From Agapetus fuscipes (taxonomy: Eukaryota > Arthropoda > Insecta > Trichoptera > Glossosomatidae), in the NCBI GenBank assembly GCA_951799405.1, contig OX637345.1, forward strand, positions 15,190,001-15,254,000: a stretch of 64,000 bases of DNA, read 5' to 3'. The number at the start of each line of letters is the position of its first letter. Positions within the stretch are counted from its first letter, which is position 1. Positions 1 through 64,000 of this stretch are shown one piece after another. The position numbers were made by a program, and so were the translations under genes. The notes beneath the pieces were generated by a model, which saw only the letters and a list, made by a program, of their open reading frames with translations, made no database searches and was not told the origin of the DNA.

Positions 1-300
1 ATGATCGCCTATCTTCGATAGAAGTGGCATAAAAAGATGAAGAAGTGATATCTGTTAGATCAGGGTTGAAGTAATCATCCCAAGTAACCTTTTAGGTTTT
101 TAAAAGGTTACAAAAAGGTCCCAGAACCTTTTTTAACCTTTTTGTAACCTTTTTAAAACCTAAAAGGTTACTTGGGATTTGTAGGGCACGGCGCAGGCGG
201 GGTTCTAACCGATGCTAGTTTTAACAACGCAAATTTGAGCGCCAACGCCCGATATCCTCGACCAACCCAGCGACATGTCCATGCTTTGGAGGATTCTGAA
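1..300. repeat. Left arm of 300 bp inverted repeat flanking exons 46-47
   Basis: Nearly identical to the reverse complement of 1553-1850 (for example GATAGAAGTGGCATAAAAAG here against one changed base there). The arm is a tRNA-like SINE of family L holding a 98 bp foldback (79-176). It may extend past the window edge. Confidence 0.93.
79..176. repeat. 98 bp foldback element (left copy)
   Basis: Palindromic: starts CCCAAGTAACCTTTTAGG and ends with its complement; the A/T-rich interior repeats AAGGTTACAAAAAGG. Flanked by AT on both sides. Confidence 0.85.
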
Positions 301-328
301 AAAAATAGACATCTCAAAGGGAAGTTAC

Positions 329-556
329 CAGTGGCGAAGGGTACCATACAAGCCGGTTCCCATCGGCTTCCCTTTTAAAATGATGTAACAAAGAAGTTAA
401 AAAATATAGGCACAAAGTAAAAAAATACATTTAAAACCAAAGAAACAATACATATTTTTCCCCATTGAAACCATGCAGTCTACTTTATTATCATTTTTGC
501 CTCATTTTAAACGGGAAACCGATGGAAATCGGCTTGTATGGCACCCTTCGCCACTG
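329..556. mobile_element. hAT-type MITE C, copy 1
   Basis: Ends CAGTGGCGAAGGGTACCATA and its complement. The 8 bp target duplication is GAAGTTAC at 321-328 and 557-564. No coding capacity. Confidence 0.95.
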
Positions 557-760
557 GAAGTTACAATACCATGAAGGAGTGAGGTATACCATGCAGACAT
601 TTGAAAATATCAAGAAAGTTGTGACGTCACATGGCGAGGTTATCCTTTAACCTTCTTGATTATAAATATTCTCATAAAAATATTTTGTTCATTGTGTAAA
701 TTCACAAACTGTAGAAGATTTAATATTTGGTTGGGATGACGCTATGATCACAATGCTTAC

Positions 761-63356
<62,596 letters not shown>

Positions 63357-63449
63357 CTGGAAAATAAAGAGAAATTGACATGAAAGTGGAACTTATATAC
63401 AGTACACGACATTGTGTAAATAGGAGTTTTAAGCTTACACGGCCGTCTG

Positions 63450-63560
63450 ATGATGCTGGAGAGTTGCTTTCCGGGATCTGTTGTTGTGGTCTGTGGGAGG
63501 AGAAGACGGAAGCTTCCCGCAGACCACGGCAACAGATCCCGGAAAGCAACTCTCCAGCAT
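63450..63560. repeat. Foldback with Penelope-like terminal sequence
   Basis: GCTGGAGAGTTGCTTTCCGG and its complement around a short GGAGGAGAAGACGGAAGC loop. The same segment occurs singly at 26030-26100 and 27850-27905. Confidence 0.85.
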
Positions 63561-63565
63561 TATTG

Positions 63566-64000
63566 CGTAAATACTCGACCATTGTGTAAACAAAACACAA
63601 ACCTATGAAATCTAAAACACTCTTAAGAGGTGGTGTTATGCATTGCATATTATTTTCTGTTTACGTAATGGTTGAATTATTCTTCTTCTTCAGTCTTAAT
63701 CCCAAGATTGACTTGCAGCAATAGACTGAGCACATAAAAAGACAGACAATATTGTGACATCACACGACTGGGTTGCTATTTTGTTACTATTTCATTGATT
63801 GTAGAGGGATATACTTTCATATCTTTCATCTTACTAGATAAAAAATGGGGGAGTTTTACCTACCATTAAAACTCTTATTATGTTTCTATAGATGTCTGGA
63901 GTCCATATTATGAGAGAAACAATCACTTTTTCCCTTTTATGTGGTTTTTTAGTCTATTCCTGGGTCTTTGATTTGCACTTTTTTACACTTTAGGCACTTT
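63566..64000. other. Intron upstream of exon 1
   Basis: Intron sequence reaching the window edge. No exon with the receptor start is visible here. Confidence 0.6.

Overview
Eukaryotic genomic DNA, almost certainly from an arthropod and probably an insect. The exons are short (85-230 bp) and GC-rich, lying in AT-rich introns packed with SINEs, LINE tails, MITEs and a piggyBac element. The encoded receptor looks insect-like. I cannot fix the order from the sequence alone. No prokaryotic gene, operon or CRISPR array is present.

The window is dominated by one gene on the minus strand: the inositol 1,4,5-trisphosphate receptor (Itpr/ITPR), the IP3-gated calcium release channel of the endoplasmic reticulum. 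I could place 47 consecutive coding exons between 63356 and 761. They join in one open frame of about 2189 codons with matching phases at every junction, and all introns are GT-AG except one GC-AG intron. They run from the N-terminal suppressor domain through the IP3-binding core, whose contact residues are all visible, and the long regulatory armadillo/RIH region, up to just before the membrane channel. The first coding exon lies beyond 64000, and the transmembrane pore and C-terminus lie beyond position 1.

Layout along the + strand (the reverse of transcription): 1-1850 holds the last two exons between two inverted ~300 bp repeat arms; 3328-6897 and 10661-16649 hold the distal regulatory exons; 16650-26777 is a 10.1 kb intron carrying a 7.7 kb piggyBac element with a spliced, apparently intact 627-residue transposase; 26778-43618 holds the central regulatory exons; 46241-63356 holds the N-terminal exons.

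The introns are an archive of mobile DNA. They contain several hAT-type non-autonomous elements with 8 bp target duplications, a G/C-tract MITE with 3 bp duplications, TTAA-type piggyBac derivatives, tails of at least four LINE lineages, at least three tRNA-like SINE families, a very abundant ~245 bp repeat, foldback palindromes and hammerhead-ribozyme-like motifs. Many are nested. The most interesting is a composite SINE whose head is 5S rRNA-derived, whose middle is tRNA-like, and whose tail in some copies matches the 3' end of a LINE fragment in the same window. Three exons of the receptor also have partial nearby duplicates that look non-functional.
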